Shown: piece after piece, positions 1 to 8,518 of the stretch
Layout of the letters: each line of letters starts with the position of its first letter
Numbering within the stretch: position 1 is the first letter of the stretch
DNA from: Algorimicrobium hallyeonense
GTDB taxonomy: Bacteria > Bacteroidota > Bacteroidia > Flavobacteriales > Flavobacteriaceae
Assembly (NCBI RefSeq): GCF_042657385.1
Contig: NZ_JBHSLA010000001.1
Location: 1,116,001-1,180,000, forward strand
Direction of reading: 5' to 3'
Length of the DNA: 64,000 bases
Translations under genes and position numbers: made by a program
Notes under the pieces: generated by a model
Told to the model about the DNA's origin: nothing
Database searches by the model: none
What the model saw: only the letters and a program-made list of their open reading frames with translations

Positions 1-192
1 GGAGATACAAAATCATTGATAATTCACCCAGCGAGTACAACCCATCAGCAATTAGATGCAGCGCAACAAGCCAAGGCAGGCGTAAGTCAAGATTTAATTA
101 GGTTGTCAGTTGGTATTGAAGATCTAGAGGATTTAAAAGAAGATTTAAAAGCTGCTTTTAAAATAATTAACGAAGCCGTTTTACAAGATTAA
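1..192 (+). CDS. metY: O-acetylhomoserine sulfhydrylase, C-terminal end (partial)
   Basis: Only the last 63 residues are in the window; the gene begins upstream of base 1. The frame reads GDTKSLIIHPASTTHQQL followed later by AGVSQDLIRLSVGIED. This is the characteristic C-terminal part of PLP-dependent Cys/Met metabolism enzymes of the O-acetylhomoserine type (HPASTTH and DLIRLSVGIE are family hallmarks). The enzyme makes homocysteine from O-acetylhomoserine and sulfide in the cytoplasm. The context agrees: 477 bases downstream lies a gene whose first domain makes O-acetylhomoserine. The catalytic PLP lysine lies upstream of the window and could not be checked. A cystathionine gamma-synthase-like relative is the main alternative. 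Confidence 0.8.
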   Translation, partial: GDTKSLIIHPASTTHQQLDAAQQAKAGVSQDLIRLSVGIEDLEDLKEDLKAAFKIINEAVLQD

Positions 193-215
193 TTAAATTT
201 TTATAGATACTAATT

Positions 216-665
216 ATGAGCGATTTAATATTTAAAGTACACGGAGAAAGTGCTTCTCCTGCGAAATTCATTGCCAAAACAAGGAATTTTAGACTAATAA
301 TAGACGAGCCAGAAGATTTAGGTGGTACCGATGAAAATGCCAATCCTGTTGAATATGTTTTAGCGGGTTTAGCTGGATGTGTAAACGTAGTTGGACACTT
401 GGTGGCTAAAGAATTAGGGTTTACAATTAATACCTTAAAAATAGAAGTTGAAGGAAGTATAAATCCAAATAAACTTTTTGGAAGGTCTAATGCTGAAAGA
501 GCAGGATTTAAACAAATTAGTTTAAAGCTAATTCCAGATACAGAAGCGCCCATTGAAACATTGGTAACTTGGTTGAAAATAGTTCAAGAGCGCTGTCCTG
601 TTAAGGATAATTTATTGAACGCGACGCCAGTAAGTTTGGAGGTTGAAAAACAATATGCCATTTAA
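216..665 (+). CDS. OsmC family peroxiredoxin-like protein
   Basis: 149 residues, the usual OsmC/Ohr length. Two conserved cysteines are visible: one in the AGLAGCVNV helix (about residue 54) and one in QERCPVKDN near the C-terminus. These are the redox pair that reduces organic hydroperoxides in this family. The segment GGTDENANPVEYVLAGLAGC is the typical OsmC substrate-site helix start. The gene sits between metY and the metX-thrA fusion, with only 23 bases to the first and 3 to the second, so it is probably in the same transcription unit. A link between sulfur amino acid synthesis and thiol peroxidase activity is suggested by that position but not shown. No N-terminal signal is present, so it is probably cytoplasmic. 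Confidence 0.85.
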   Translation: MSDLIFKVHGESASPAKFIAKTRNFRLIIDEPEDLGGTDENANPVEYVLAGLAGCVNVVGHLVAKELGFTINTLKIEVEGSINPNKLFGRSNAERAGFKQISLKLIPDTEAPIETLVTWLKIVQERCPVKDNLLNATPVSLEVEKQYAI

Positions 666-668
666 AGC

Positions 669-3600
669 ATGTCAAAATTAGAACACATCCAAATTCCACA
701 TTTCAAATTAGAGATTGGTAAGACAGTTACTTTAAAATTGTCTTACCAATTATTTGGAAAACCTTTAGGTTCAGCCCCAATTGTGCTTGTTAACCATGCG
801 CTTACGGGAAATAGTAATGTGTCTGGAGCCGATGGTTGGTGGAAAGATCTTATTGGAACAGCTAGAGTTATCGATACGCAGGTATATACGGTTTTAGCGT
901 TTAATATTCCGGGTAATGGTTATGATAATTTTATCATTGAAGACTATAAGAGTTTTGTTGCCAAAGATATTGCAGCACTATTTTTAGTGGGGTTAAAAGC
1001 ACTTAAAATCCATAAGTTATTTGCCATTATTGGCGGCTCTTTAGGTGGTGGTATTGCTTGGGAAATGTTAGTACTGAAACCAGATTTAGCATCACATTTT
1101 ATTCCAATAGCTACCGATTGGAAAGCAACGGACTGGCTTATTGCCAATTGTCAAATCCAAGAACAGTTTTTAGTTAATTCTAGCAATCCGGTACACGATG
1201 CGCGCATGCATGCCATGTTATGCTATAGAACGCCAGCCTCATTTAAGGAGCGGTTTCAGCGAACTAAAAATACCGATTTACAGATGTTTAATGTCGAAAG
1301 TTGGTTGTTGCACCACGGTAAAAAATTGCAAGAACGCTATCAGCTGGCATCTTATAAATTAATGAACCAATTATTAAAAACAATTGATGTTACTAACGGC
1401 GGTGAGTATAGTTTAAAAATTTTAGATGGCATTCAGGCCAATATCTATATTATAGGTGTCAATTCGGATTTGTTTTTTACAGCTGAAGAAAACCGCGAAA
1501 CACAAAAATATCTAGCCTTAACACATCCTAATGTGACTTATAATGAAATCCATTCCATTCACGGACACGATTCGTTTTTAATAGAGTTCGAACAGTTAGA
1601 AAAAATTATTTCAGGAATTTTTAAACCTGAAACAAAAAGAAATAGAATGAAAGTATTAAAATTTGGAGGGAAATCTTTAGCAAATGGCAACGGATTAGAA
1701 ACCGTGCTTTCCATTATTGAAGCTAAAGTAAAAAACAAGCAGAATATAGCAGTTGTTGTTTCTGCTAGAGGAAATGCCACCAACCAATTAGAAGTTATTC
1801 TAGAAAAAGCAGCTGCCAAACAAATATATAAACCAGAATTGGAAGCATTTAAGAGCTACCAAATGGAACCTTTAAAGTCTATTGATTTTTCTGAAGAATT
1901 TTCCAAAATAGATACACTTTTAGAAGGCGTAAGCCTACTTGAAGATTATAGCGAAAAAATTAAGGATGACGTATTAGCACATGGTGAATTACTCGCAACA
2001 AAAATTGTTACACAATTATTACAGGAGCGACACATAAAAGCACATGCAACAGACGCTAGAACTTTAATAAAAACCGATGCTAACTTTGGGGATGCGCAGC
2101 CTATTTTAGCTGTTTCTGAACAAAATGTAAAAGCGCATTTTGAAAAATATAATGGTGATACTGTTCATATTGTTTCCGGGTTTATTGCTTCCAATTTAAA
2201 AAATCAAACAACTACTTTAGGTCGGAACGGTAGTAATTATACAGCGTCCTTACTCGCTAATTATTTAGATGCCGAGGAATTGGAAAGCTACACACATGTA
2301 AATGGAATTTATACGGCTAATCCTGAATTAGTCGCCGATGCTAAAACAATTAGTCAATTATCTTATGAGGAGGCAAATGAGCTTGCTACGTTTGGAGCCA
2401 CAATTTTGCATGCGAAAACAATTGTACCTTTAATTGAAAAAAACATCAATCTTCGAATTTTAAATACGTTTAATTCGGAAGGCCAAGGAACTTTAATAAC
2501 ATCTAAATCAACAGTGGATGGCATTAAATCGCTTTCAGTTTTAGATCATGTATCTTTAATAAATTTTGAAGGCCGAGGACTTTTGGGAAAAGTAGGTGTG
2601 GATGCTAGAATATTTAAAACCTTAAGTACACATCGTATTAGCGTCAGTATTATTGCTCAAGGCTCGTCAGAACGTGGAATTGGTTTTATTGTTTCCGCAA
2701 ATAGAGCAAAAGATGCGGTTGTTGCTTTGGAACATGAGTTTGAGCTTGAATTTCAAACGAATGACGTGCATAAAATTTCAATTATAGACGATGTTTCCGT
2801 TATTTCAATTATTGGATTGGATTTAAGTAAATTTCATCAACCCTATAATGCGCTTATAAAAAACCAAATTGTGCCTTTACTATTCAACAATACCATTTCT
2901 GGCAAAAATGTGAGTTTGGTGGTTAAAAAAAATCAATTGCATAAAGCTTTAAATGTTATTCACGGGCAGGTATTTGGCGTAGCAAAAAAAATAAATATCG
3001 CCATCTTCGGTAAAGGCTTGGTTGGAGGAACACTTATTGAACAACTATTAGAAAATACAGCGTCTATTTTAAAGCGAAGGAACATTCAGTTAAAGATATT
3101 TGCCATTGCAAACTCAAAACAAGTGCTGTTGAATGCTTCAGGAATTAGTGGAAATTGGAAACAAGATTTAGAGTCTGAAGGTCTTACTAGTACACAGGTA
3201 GAAACCATTATTGATTACGCGAAAAAACATCATTTAGAAAATTTAATTGCCGTAGATAATACAGCAAATACTGATTTTATTGATAATTACATCCCATTAG
3301 TGGAGGCTGGTTTCGATTTGGTGTCTTCTAATAAAATTGCCAATACGGTTTCTCATAATTTCTATAAAACCTTAAGAGCTAAATTAGTCGAAAATAAAAA
3401 AGAATATCTATATGAAACTAATGTAGGTGCAGGATTGCCTTTAATAGATACCATTAAATTATTACATGAATCTGGTGAAAACATTACAAGAATAAGAGGT
3501 GTTTTTTCTGGTTCCTTAAGTTATTTGTTCAATACATTTTCATCTGAAAGTAGACCTTTTTCAGAAATTCTTCAGGAAGCCATTGATGAAGGATACACGG

Positions 3601-4067
3601 AGCCAGATCCAAGAGAAGATTTATGTGGAAATGATGTGGCTAGAAAGTTATTAATCCTAGCTCGTGAGTTGGATTTAGAAAATGAATTTGAAGATATTCA
3701 AATAGAGAACTTAATTCCTCAAGAATTTAGGGATATTCCTGCTTCTCAATTTTTAGGAAATTTGGATGCTTTAAACACAGTTTTTCAAAATAAAAAAGAG
3801 TCACAAAAATCAGATCACGTCTTGAGATATATTGGTGATTTGTCGGGAGATTTATTTAAAAGTAAAGGGCAGCTAGACGTGCAATTGGTTTCTGTGCCAA
3901 AAACTTCACCTTTGGGAGCATTAAAAGGTTCGGATGCTATTTTCGAAATATTCACCGAGTCATATGGCGAAAGGCCTCTAGTTATCCAAGGTGCTGGTGC
4001 TGGAAAGGCAGTTACGGCTAGAGGTGTCTTTGGAGACATTTTACGATTGGCTAAAAACAGCAACTAA
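669..4067 (+). CDS. Trifunctional fusion: homoserine O-acetyltransferase + aspartokinase + homoserine dehydrogenase
   Basis: 1132 residues in one uninterrupted frame. Residues 1-326 are an alpha/beta-hydrolase of the MetX family: nucleophile Ser124 in IIGGSLGGG, Asp267 in GVNSDLFF and His300 in IHGHDSFL form the triad. A methionine at residue 327 opens an aspartokinase domain (MKVLKFGGKS), followed by ACT-type regulatory repeats to about 770. From about 776 comes homoserine dehydrogenase: NAD(P)-binding FGKGLVGG, then NVGAGLPLIDT and EGYTEPDPREDLCGNDVARK. Bacterial ThrA/MetL is about 810 residues, so the last two parts are of normal length. MetX is normally a separate gene. Together the domains convert aspartate to aspartyl phosphate, aspartate semialdehyde to homoserine (asd is needed in between and is not here), and homoserine to O-acetylhomoserine, the substrate of the metY product upstream. 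The linker is only about 8 residues (KPETKRNR). A second, internal start at 1647 could give a separate ThrA protein. Confidence 0.9.
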   Translation: MSKLEHIQIPHFKLEIGKTVTLKLSYQLFGKPLGSAPIVLVNHALTGNSNVSGADGWWKDLIGTARVIDTQVYTVLAFNIPGNGYDNFIIEDYKSFVAKDIAALFLVGLKALKIHKLFAIIGGSLGGGIAWEMLVLKPDLASHFIPIATDWKATDWLIANCQIQEQFLVNSSNPVHDARMHAMLCYRTPASFKERFQRTKNTDLQMFNVESWLLHHGKKLQERYQLASYKLMNQLLKTIDVTNGGEYSLKILDGIQANIYIIGVNSDLFFTAEENRETQKYLALTHPNVTYNEIHSIHGHDSFLIEFEQLEKIISGIFKPETKRNRMKVLKFGGKSLANGNGLETVLSIIEAKVKNKQNIAVVVSARGNATNQLEVILEKAAAKQIYKPELEAFKSYQMEPLKSIDFSEEFSKIDTLLEGVSLLEDYSEKIKDDVLAHGELLATKIVTQLLQERHIKAHATDARTLIKTDANFGDAQPILAVSEQNVKAHFEKYNGDTVHIVSGFIASNLKNQTTTLGRNGSNYTASLLANYLDAEELESYTHVNGIYTANPELVADAKTISQLSYEEANELATFGATILHAKTIVPLIEKNINLRILNTFNSEGQGTLITSKSTVDGIKSLSVLDHVSLINFEGRGLLGKVGVDARIFKTLSTHRISVSIIAQGSSERGIGFIVSANRAKDAVVALEHEFELEFQTNDVHKISIIDDVSVISIIGLDLSKFHQPYNALIKNQIVPLLFNNTISGKNVSLVVKKNQLHKALNVIHGQVFGVAKKINIAIFGKGLVGGTLIEQLLENTASILKRRNIQLKIFAIANSKQVLLNASGISGNWKQDLESEGLTSTQVETIIDYAKKHHLENLIAVDNTANTDFIDNYIPLVEAGFDLVSSNKIANTVSHNFYKTLRAKLVENKKEYLYETNVGAGLPLIDTIKLLHESGENITRIRGVFSGSLSYLFNTFSSESRPFSEILQEAIDEGYTEPDPREDLCGNDVARKLLILARELDLENEFEDIQIENLIPQEFRDIPASQFLGNLDALNTVFQNKKESQKSDHVLRYIGDLSGDLFKSKGQLDVQLVSVPKTSPLGALKGSDAIFEIFTESYGERPLVIQGAGAGKAVTARGVFGDILRLAKNSN

Positions 4068-4173
4068 CAGAATTGAATTAATTACCAAAAAGGGAAATTA
4101 AACTGATTTTTTAATTAATAAGTCAAATTTATAAGCAGAAAAAATAATGTGTATTTATATGATTAAGAATCCT

Positions 4174-4181
4174 TATTTTTG
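4174..4181 (+). promoter_or_regulatory. Bacteroidota -7 promoter element (TATTTTTG)
   Basis: TATTTTTG is an exact match to TAnnTTTG, the -7 element known from Flavobacterium and Bacteroides. It lies 18 bases before the ATG at 4200. It overlaps the TTG at 4179, an alternative start in the same frame, so that TTG would lie upstream of the transcript start. No clear TTG -33 box is visible. Confidence 0.6.
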
Positions 4182-4199
4182 ACGAAACATGACGTATTT

Positions 4200-5459
4200 A
4201 TGAAAATATCAAAATTAGCCGAAGGTTTAAAAGGTTCGGAGATTATTAAAATTGCTGGTGAAGTCAATGCTTTAAAAGCACAAGGGGAAGTGGTTTACAA
4301 TCAAACTATTGGCGATTTTGATTCAGGAATTTTTCCCATTCCTGATGAGTTGAAAGCTGAAATTGTTACGGCCTACAATGATAACCAAACCAATTATCCG
4401 CAGGCCAATGGTATGGAAGCCTTGCGTGTTAGCGTTTCTAATTACTTGTTGCGAAATTTAAAATTAGACTATTCAAAAGATGAAATCTTAATTTCAGGAG
4501 GAGCAAGACCTTTAATCTACGCAGTTTATCAAACTATTTTAGATTTGGAGGATACCGTTTTGTATCCTGTGCCTTCTTGGAATAATGATGCCTATTCCTA
4601 TTTAGCTCGTAATAAAGCTGTGGTTGTCGAAACCAAGGTTGAAAATAATTTTATGCCAACAGTTTTTGATATAAAACCGCATATTCAACAGGTTAATTTA
4701 ATTGCTTTATGTTCGCCTTTAAATCCTACAGGAACAACGTTTACTAAAGAAGCGCTTTTAGAAATTTCAGAACTCGTTATTGAAGAAAACAAACGTCGAG
4801 CCAGCCAGGATGAAAAACCACTTTACATATTATACGACCAAATTTACTGGCAGTTAACTTATGGCGAAACTATACATTACAACCCTGTAGAATTGGTGCC
4901 TGCCATGCGGGATTTTACCATTTTTATTGATGGAATTTCTAAAGCATTTGCGGCAACAGGTGTCCGTGTTGGTTGGGCTTTTGGTCCTGTGCATGTTATT
5001 AATAAAATGAAAGCCTTATTGAGCCATATTGGTGCTTGGGCTCCCAAAGCAGAACAGTTGGCAACGGCCTCGTATTTAAATCAGACGGAAGTAGTTCAAG
5101 ATTATTTAACACATATTAAAACCGAATTGAACGATAGATTAATTTCCTACTACCAAGGTTTTAACGCACTACAAACTAAGGGATTTCCTGTGCGTGCCAT
5201 TCAACCCGAAGCTGCTTTGTATTTAACGGTTCAGTTTGATTTAATAGGAAAAACAACGCAAGAAGGGACAACCCTTAAAACCATTCAAGAAGTAACAAGT
5301 TTTCTACTGCATGAAGCAAAATTAGCTATTGTCCCTTTTTATGCTTTTGGGACTTCTACAGATTCCAATTGGTTCAGATTATCAGTAGGAACAGCGAGAA
5401 AAGAAGATATTGAAACGGTTTTTGAACTGCTAGAAAATGCACTTCAGAAATTAAAATAA
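4200..5459 (+). CDS. Class I/II pyridoxal-phosphate aminotransferase
   Basis: 419 residues from ATG 4200. The fold-type I features are present: SGGARPLIYAVYQT (cofactor phosphate cup), CSPLNPTG (substrate and cofactor contact), YDQIYWQLTY, and the Schiff-base lysine in FIDGISKAFAATGVRVGWAFGP. It belongs to the aspartate aminotransferase-like group; substrate specificity cannot be read from the sequence. An in-frame TTG at 4179 would add 7 residues but lies inside the -7 promoter element, so ATG is preferred. It follows the aspartate-family fusion gene by 132 bases but has its own promoter, so it need not share that pathway. Confidence 0.85.
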   Translation: MKISKLAEGLKGSEIIKIAGEVNALKAQGEVVYNQTIGDFDSGIFPIPDELKAEIVTAYNDNQTNYPQANGMEALRVSVSNYLLRNLKLDYSKDEILISGGARPLIYAVYQTILDLEDTVLYPVPSWNNDAYSYLARNKAVVVETKVENNFMPTVFDIKPHIQQVNLIALCSPLNPTGTTFTKEALLEISELVIEENKRRASQDEKPLYILYDQIYWQLTYGETIHYNPVELVPAMRDFTIFIDGISKAFAATGVRVGWAFGPVHVINKMKALLSHIGAWAPKAEQLATASYLNQTEVVQDYLTHIKTELNDRLISYYQGFNALQTKGFPVRAIQPEAALYLTVQFDLIGKTTQEGTTLKTIQEVTSFLLHEAKLAIVPFYAFGTSTDSNWFRLSVGTARKEDIETVFELLENALQKLK

Positions 5460-5479
5460 GATGCTTTTAAGAAATTACA

Positions 5480-5487
5480 TACATTTG
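5480..5487 (+). promoter_or_regulatory. -7 promoter element (TACATTTG)
   Basis: Exact TAnnTTTG match 16 bases upstream of the ATG at 5504, in the 44-base gap after the aminotransferase stop. It probably starts the pagL-like / GIN lipoprotein transcript. No obvious -33 TTG. Confidence 0.55.
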
Positions 5488-5503
5488 CGCCACAAGTTTT
5501 AGA

Positions 5504-6595
5504 ATGAAGCACCTGTTTACTTTTTTATGTAGTATTGGTTTTGCTGCGCTTTTTGCACAAGATAAACCGACGAATTCCTATTTCGACTTAAATTATTTTA
5601 AAGGAAATATAGCCCTTCATAATAATGATATTTTACACCTTATTAAAGGACATCCGGAAGGTTTTATATTAAGTTGGAATAAAAAAACTTTTGGAAATGA
5701 AGATTGGGAACAGCGCTATGGCTATCCAGATTATGGTGTGTCATTTGCTTACCAAGATTTAAAGAATGATGTTTTAGGAACTAACTATTCGCTTTATGCC
5801 CATTATAATTTCTACTTTTTAAAACGGAATTTAATGTTGCGCATTGGGCAAGGTTTAGGCTATACAACCAATCCGTATGATAAAGTGGAGAACCCTAGAA
5901 ACAATGCCTTTGGAACATCCCTTTTAAGTAGCACCTATTTGATGTTGAATTACAAGCGCGAACGGATTTTTGATAAGTTTGGTCTTCAAGCTGGATTTAG
6001 TTTAATTCACTATTCCAACGCAAACGTGAAAGCGCCCAATACCAGTGTTAACTCCATTACATTTAATCTAGGTGTTACTTATAATTTAGATGAAGAAGAT
6101 TCTGAATACCAATACACCATTACCAAAGAAAAATTTACGGAACGCATTAAGTATAACATTGCTTTTAGGAGTGGAATTAATGAAAGTGATGTAGTAGGAA
6201 GTGGTCAATTTCCATTTTACATTGTTTCGGCTTATGCTGATAAACGTTTAGGACATAAAAGTGCCATTCAGTTTGGTGCAGATGTGTTTTTTTCCAAATT
6301 TCTAGAGGAATTAATTTATTATAAATCCGTTTCATTTCCTGAAGAGAATGTTACAGGTGATGAAGATTGGAAGCGGGTTGGATTATTTGTAGGTCACGAA
6401 TTATTTATTAATAAAATGTCCATTGAAACCCAATTGGGCTATTATGTGTATTATCCGTATGATTTTGAAGGACAAACCTATATTCGTATTGGATTGAAAC
6501 GCTATTTTGGCAAAAAATGGTTTGGCGCATTAACCTTAAAATCTCATGGTGCTAAAGCCGAAGCTGTTGAATTTGGTGGCGGAATCCGATTGTAA
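5504..6595 (+). CDS. Acyloxyacyl hydrolase / PagL-like lipid A 3-O-deacylase
   Basis: 363 residues with a cleavable signal peptide (MKHLFTFLCSIGFAALFAQ). The body is an outer-membrane beta-barrel: alternating aromatic strands, the family segment SYLDLNYFKGN-like start, YGYPDYGVSFAYQDL, and LQAGFSLIHYSNANVKAPNTSVNSI. The last segment carries a conserved His-Ser pair (IHYSNA), which is the PagL catalytic pair. PagL removes the 3-O-linked acyl chain of lipid A in the outer membrane. The protein is longer than the roughly 170-residue proteobacterial PagL, which is usual for Bacteroidota members with an extra C-terminal barrel region. A lipoprotein gene follows after 3 bases, suggesting co-transcription and an envelope role. 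Confidence 0.8.
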   Translation: MKHLFTFLCSIGFAALFAQDKPTNSYFDLNYFKGNIALHNNDILHLIKGHPEGFILSWNKKTFGNEDWEQRYGYPDYGVSFAYQDLKNDVLGTNYSLYAHYNFYFLKRNLMLRIGQGLGYTTNPYDKVENPRNNAFGTSLLSSTYLMLNYKRERIFDKFGLQAGFSLIHYSNANVKAPNTSVNSITFNLGVTYNLDEEDSEYQYTITKEKFTERIKYNIAFRSGINESDVVGSGQFPFYIVSAYADKRLGHKSAIQFGADVFFSKFLEELIYYKSVSFPEENVTGDEDWKRVGLFVGHELFINKMSIETQLGYYVYYPYDFEGQTYIRIGLKRYFGKKWFGALTLKSHGAKAEAVEFGGGIRL

Positions 6596-6598
6596 TTT

Positions 6599-7348
6599 AT
6601 GATTAAAAAACTCACATATCTCGTTGTATTATTTGTACTTTCTTCATGCAGTAGTGAAGATGCAAACGATTGTTTTCAAAACACAGGAACAACGATCCAG
6701 CAAACAGTGTTTGTTTCAGATTTTGAACGCATTTTAGTTAATCGTGATGTGGAACTTATTTTAAACGAAGCTCCAGATTTTTCCGTAATTATTGAAACGG
6801 GTGAAAATTTATTAAACGATGTGGAAGCAATTGTTGTTGGTAATCAACTACAATTAACCGACAATAACACCTGTAATATGGTTCGGGATTATGGTACAAC
6901 TAAAATTTATGTGTCGGCTCCAAATATTAAGGAAATTAGAAATTCCTCACAGTTTGATGTATCATCAAATGGGGTATTGAATTATCCTGAATTAAAACTT
7001 ATTTCTGAAAATTTTAAAGAACCCGATGCGTTTACTATAGGTAATTTCAGAATGACGCTAAACACCACAGATTTAATAGTGACGTCCAATAACTTATCCT
7101 CCTTTTATATATCTGGAACCGCTGAAGATGTTATTATTGGATTCTATTCTGGAATAGGCCGTTTTGAAGGTCGCGATTTAATGGCTCAAAAAATGCGTGT
7201 ATATCATCGTGGTAGTAACGATATTATTGTGAATCCTATACAAGAACTTAAAGGTGATTTGTATGGAACAGGAAATCTTATTTCCGTAAATACGCCGCCA
7301 ACGCTTGAAGTTACACAGCATTATCAGGGTCGTCTTATTTTGGAGTAG
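6599..7348 (+). CDS. GIN-domain (DUF2807) lipoprotein
   Basis: 249 residues. The N-terminus is a lipoprotein signal with the lipobox LSSC (Cys17) followed by SSEDAND. The rest is a beta-rich repeat protein of the head-GIN type: VFVSDFERILVNRDVELILNEAP, then a run of short strands with TVSAPNIKEIRNSSQFDV-like and LYGTGNLISV segments. It is probably anchored in the outer membrane. The function of the family is unknown. It follows the PagL-like gene by 3 bases and faces gldA tail to tail, with 2 bases between the stops. Confidence 0.8.
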   Translation: MIKKLTYLVVLFVLSSCSSEDANDCFQNTGTTIQQTVFVSDFERILVNRDVELILNEAPDFSVIIETGENLLNDVEAIVVGNQLQLTDNNTCNMVRDYGTTKIYVSAPNIKEIRNSSQFDVSSNGVLNYPELKLISENFKEPDAFTIGNFRMTLNTTDLIVTSNNLSSFYISGTAEDVIIGFYSGIGRFEGRDLMAQKMRVYHRGSNDIIVNPIQELKGDLYGTGNLISVNTPPTLEVTQHYQGRLILE

Positions 7349-7350
7349 TA

Positions 7351-8250
7351 TTATTTATTGGCTGTTAACTCCCGAAACAAACTTTCCAAACTCGCATTTT
7401 TCTGATTTAATTGCAGAATTTTCAATTCGTTATCATGAGCAAAATCAAACACATGAGAACGCATATCTTCAGCGGTTGCAAAAGTAATTTCATAAATAAA
7501 ATCATGCACATTCACAACGTCTTTTACATGCGGTAATTTCTCTAGAAAAACGGTTTCTACACGATAATCAAATTCCACGATTACTATCTGTTCTTTATCG
7601 TCGCGCAGTTCTTTTAATGTTTTATTTGCTACAATTTCACCTTTATTGATAATAATAACGCGGTCGCACATGGCTTCCACTTCTTGCATAATATGTGTAG
7701 ACAAGAACACCGTTTTTTCCTTACCTAAGGATTTAATTAAATTCCGAATATCCACCAATTGGTTTGGATCCAGACCCGTTGTAGGTTCATCTAAAATCAA
7801 CACATCCGGATTGTGTAATAAGGCATTTGCTAAACCCACACGTTGCCTATATCCTTTGGAAAGTTGACCAATTTTTTTATGGGCTTCAGGCGTTAATCCT
7901 GTTAATTCAACTACGTATTGAATACGCTTTTTATCCACACCGTAGACTGATGCATTAAATGCCAAATATTCCTTCACATATTGGTCCAAATACAACGGAT
8001 TGTGCTCAGGTAAATACCCAACACTTTGCTGAACGTTTTGTTTTTCAGAATTAACATCAAAACCATTTACTTTGGCGTTGCCTTCCGAGGCCTCAATAAA
8101 GGTGGTTAAAATTTTCATCATGGTTGATTTTCCAGCACCATTAGGTCCTAAAAAACCCACAATTTCCGATTTATTAACTTTAAAAGAAACTTGATTTAAC
8201 GCTTTTTGAGAGCCGTATAATTTGCTGATGTTTTCAACTTCAATAGACAT
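7351..8250 (-). CDS. gldA: Gliding motility ABC transporter ATP-binding protein GldA
   Basis: 299 residues. Walker A is GPNGAGKST, the signature is LSKGYRQRVGLANAL, Walker B is VLILDEPTTGLDP, with the switch His in LSTHIMQEVEAM. The C-terminal 80 residues are typical of the GldA / Ccm-like gliding subfamily. GldA works with the membrane parts GldF and GldG, which are not in this window; in Flavobacterium gldA is also unlinked to gldFG. The start is set at ATG 8250 (MSIEVENISKLYG). The frame is open 18 codons further up, but that extension runs through a good -7 promoter element. The gene diverges from the aromatic operon leader. Confidence 0.9.
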   Translation of the reverse strand: MSIEVENISKLYGSQKALNQVSFKVNKSEIVGFLGPNGAGKSTMMKILTTFIEASEGNAKVNGFDVNSEKQNVQQSVGYLPEHNPLYLDQYVKEYLAFNASVYGVDKKRIQYVVELTGLTPEAHKKIGQLSKGYRQRVGLANALLHNPDVLILDEPTTGLDPNQLVDIRNLIKSLGKEKTVFLSTHIMQEVEAMCDRVIIINKGEIVANKTLKELRDDKEQIVIVEFDYRVETVFLEKLPHVKDVVNVHDFIYEITFATAEDMRSHVFDFAHDNELKILQLNQKNASLESLFRELTANK

Positions 8251-8268
8251 AAAGTAAATTCGTTTTTT

Positions 8269-8276
8269 CAAAAATA
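8269..8276 (-). promoter_or_regulatory. -7 promoter element of gldA (TATTTTTG, minus strand)
   Basis: On the minus strand this reads TATTTTTG, an exact TAnnTTTG match 18 bases before the gldA ATG. The nearest TTG further upstream (8302-8304) is 25 bases away, slightly too far for the usual -33 spacing. Confidence 0.55.
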
Positions 8277-8341
8277 ACATATAAATATGAAATGGAACGT
8301 ACAACGAAAACCTTATATTCTTAAAATAAATAAAAAAGATT

Positions 8342-8370
8342 TTGTTTTTTCATTTTATTAACTACTTTAG
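8342..8370 (+). promoter_or_regulatory. Candidate promoter of the aromatic operon leader
   Basis: TTG at 8342-8344 and TACTTTAG at 8363-8370 (one mismatch from TAnnTTTG) are 18 bases apart, as expected for the Bacteroidota -33/-7 pair. Transcription would start about 8375-8378, just before the leader peptide ATG at 8382. Confidence 0.5.
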
Positions 8371-8381
8371 CCTTTCGAATT

Positions 8382-8462
8382 ATGAACACAAGTACGAATA
8401 ACACATATTACAATTGGTATTATTTCTTTTTTAACAAAAGGAACGAGACGCTGTATGTGTAA
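8382..8462 (+). CDS. Aromatic amino acid operon leader peptide (26 codons)
   Basis: A small open frame running from ATG 8382 to TAA 8460-8462. The peptide is MNTSTNNT then YYNWYYFFF then NKRNETLYV. Eight of nine consecutive codons in the centre specify Tyr, Trp or Phe, the three end products of the pathway encoded downstream. This is the signature of a ribosome-mediated attenuation leader. The stop lies 26 bases before a strong terminator hairpin, and the hairpin's 5' arm can also pair with bases 8444-8449 inside the leader frame. Translation speed through the aromatic codons should therefore decide between antiterminator and terminator. The peptide itself needs no function. Confidence 0.88.
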   Translation: MNTSTNNTYYNWYYFFFNKRNETLYV

Positions 8463-8497
8463 TTTTTAATCATAAAATTAAACTATTTAAAGTCTCG
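8444..8497 (+). promoter_or_regulatory. Candidate antiterminator pairing of the attenuator
   Basis: CGAGAC at 8444-8449 is perfectly complementary to GTCTCG at 8492-8497, the lower part of the terminator's 5' arm. If a ribosome stalls at the Tyr/Trp/Phe codons (8406-8432), the first segment stays free and can capture the second, preventing the terminator. If the ribosome runs to the stop at 8460-8462, it covers the first segment and the terminator forms. Only a 6-bp core is visible by eye; folding has not been computed. Confidence 0.65.
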
Positions 8498-8518
8498 ATG
8501 TTAATCGGGACTTTTTTT
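8489..8518 (+). terminator. Intrinsic terminator (attenuator) before pheA
   Basis: An 11-bp stem pairs 8489-8499 (AAAGTCTCGAT) with 8504-8514 (ATCGGGACTTT), with loop GTTA and one G-T pair, followed at once by T residues 8512-8518. It lies 42 bases upstream of the pheA ATG and after the leader peptide stop. The neighbouring gldA is divergent, so this terminator has no upstream gene to end other than the leader, which supports an attenuator role. Confidence 0.88.

Noticed and set aside
4179..4199. TTG start extending the aminotransferase by 7 residues
   Set aside because: The TTG is part of the -7 promoter element TATTTTTG; the ATG at 4200 begins the normal protein.
8251..8304. Longer GldA start
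   Set aside because: It runs through an exact -7 element on the minus strand, and GldA proteins begin at the MSIEVENI position.
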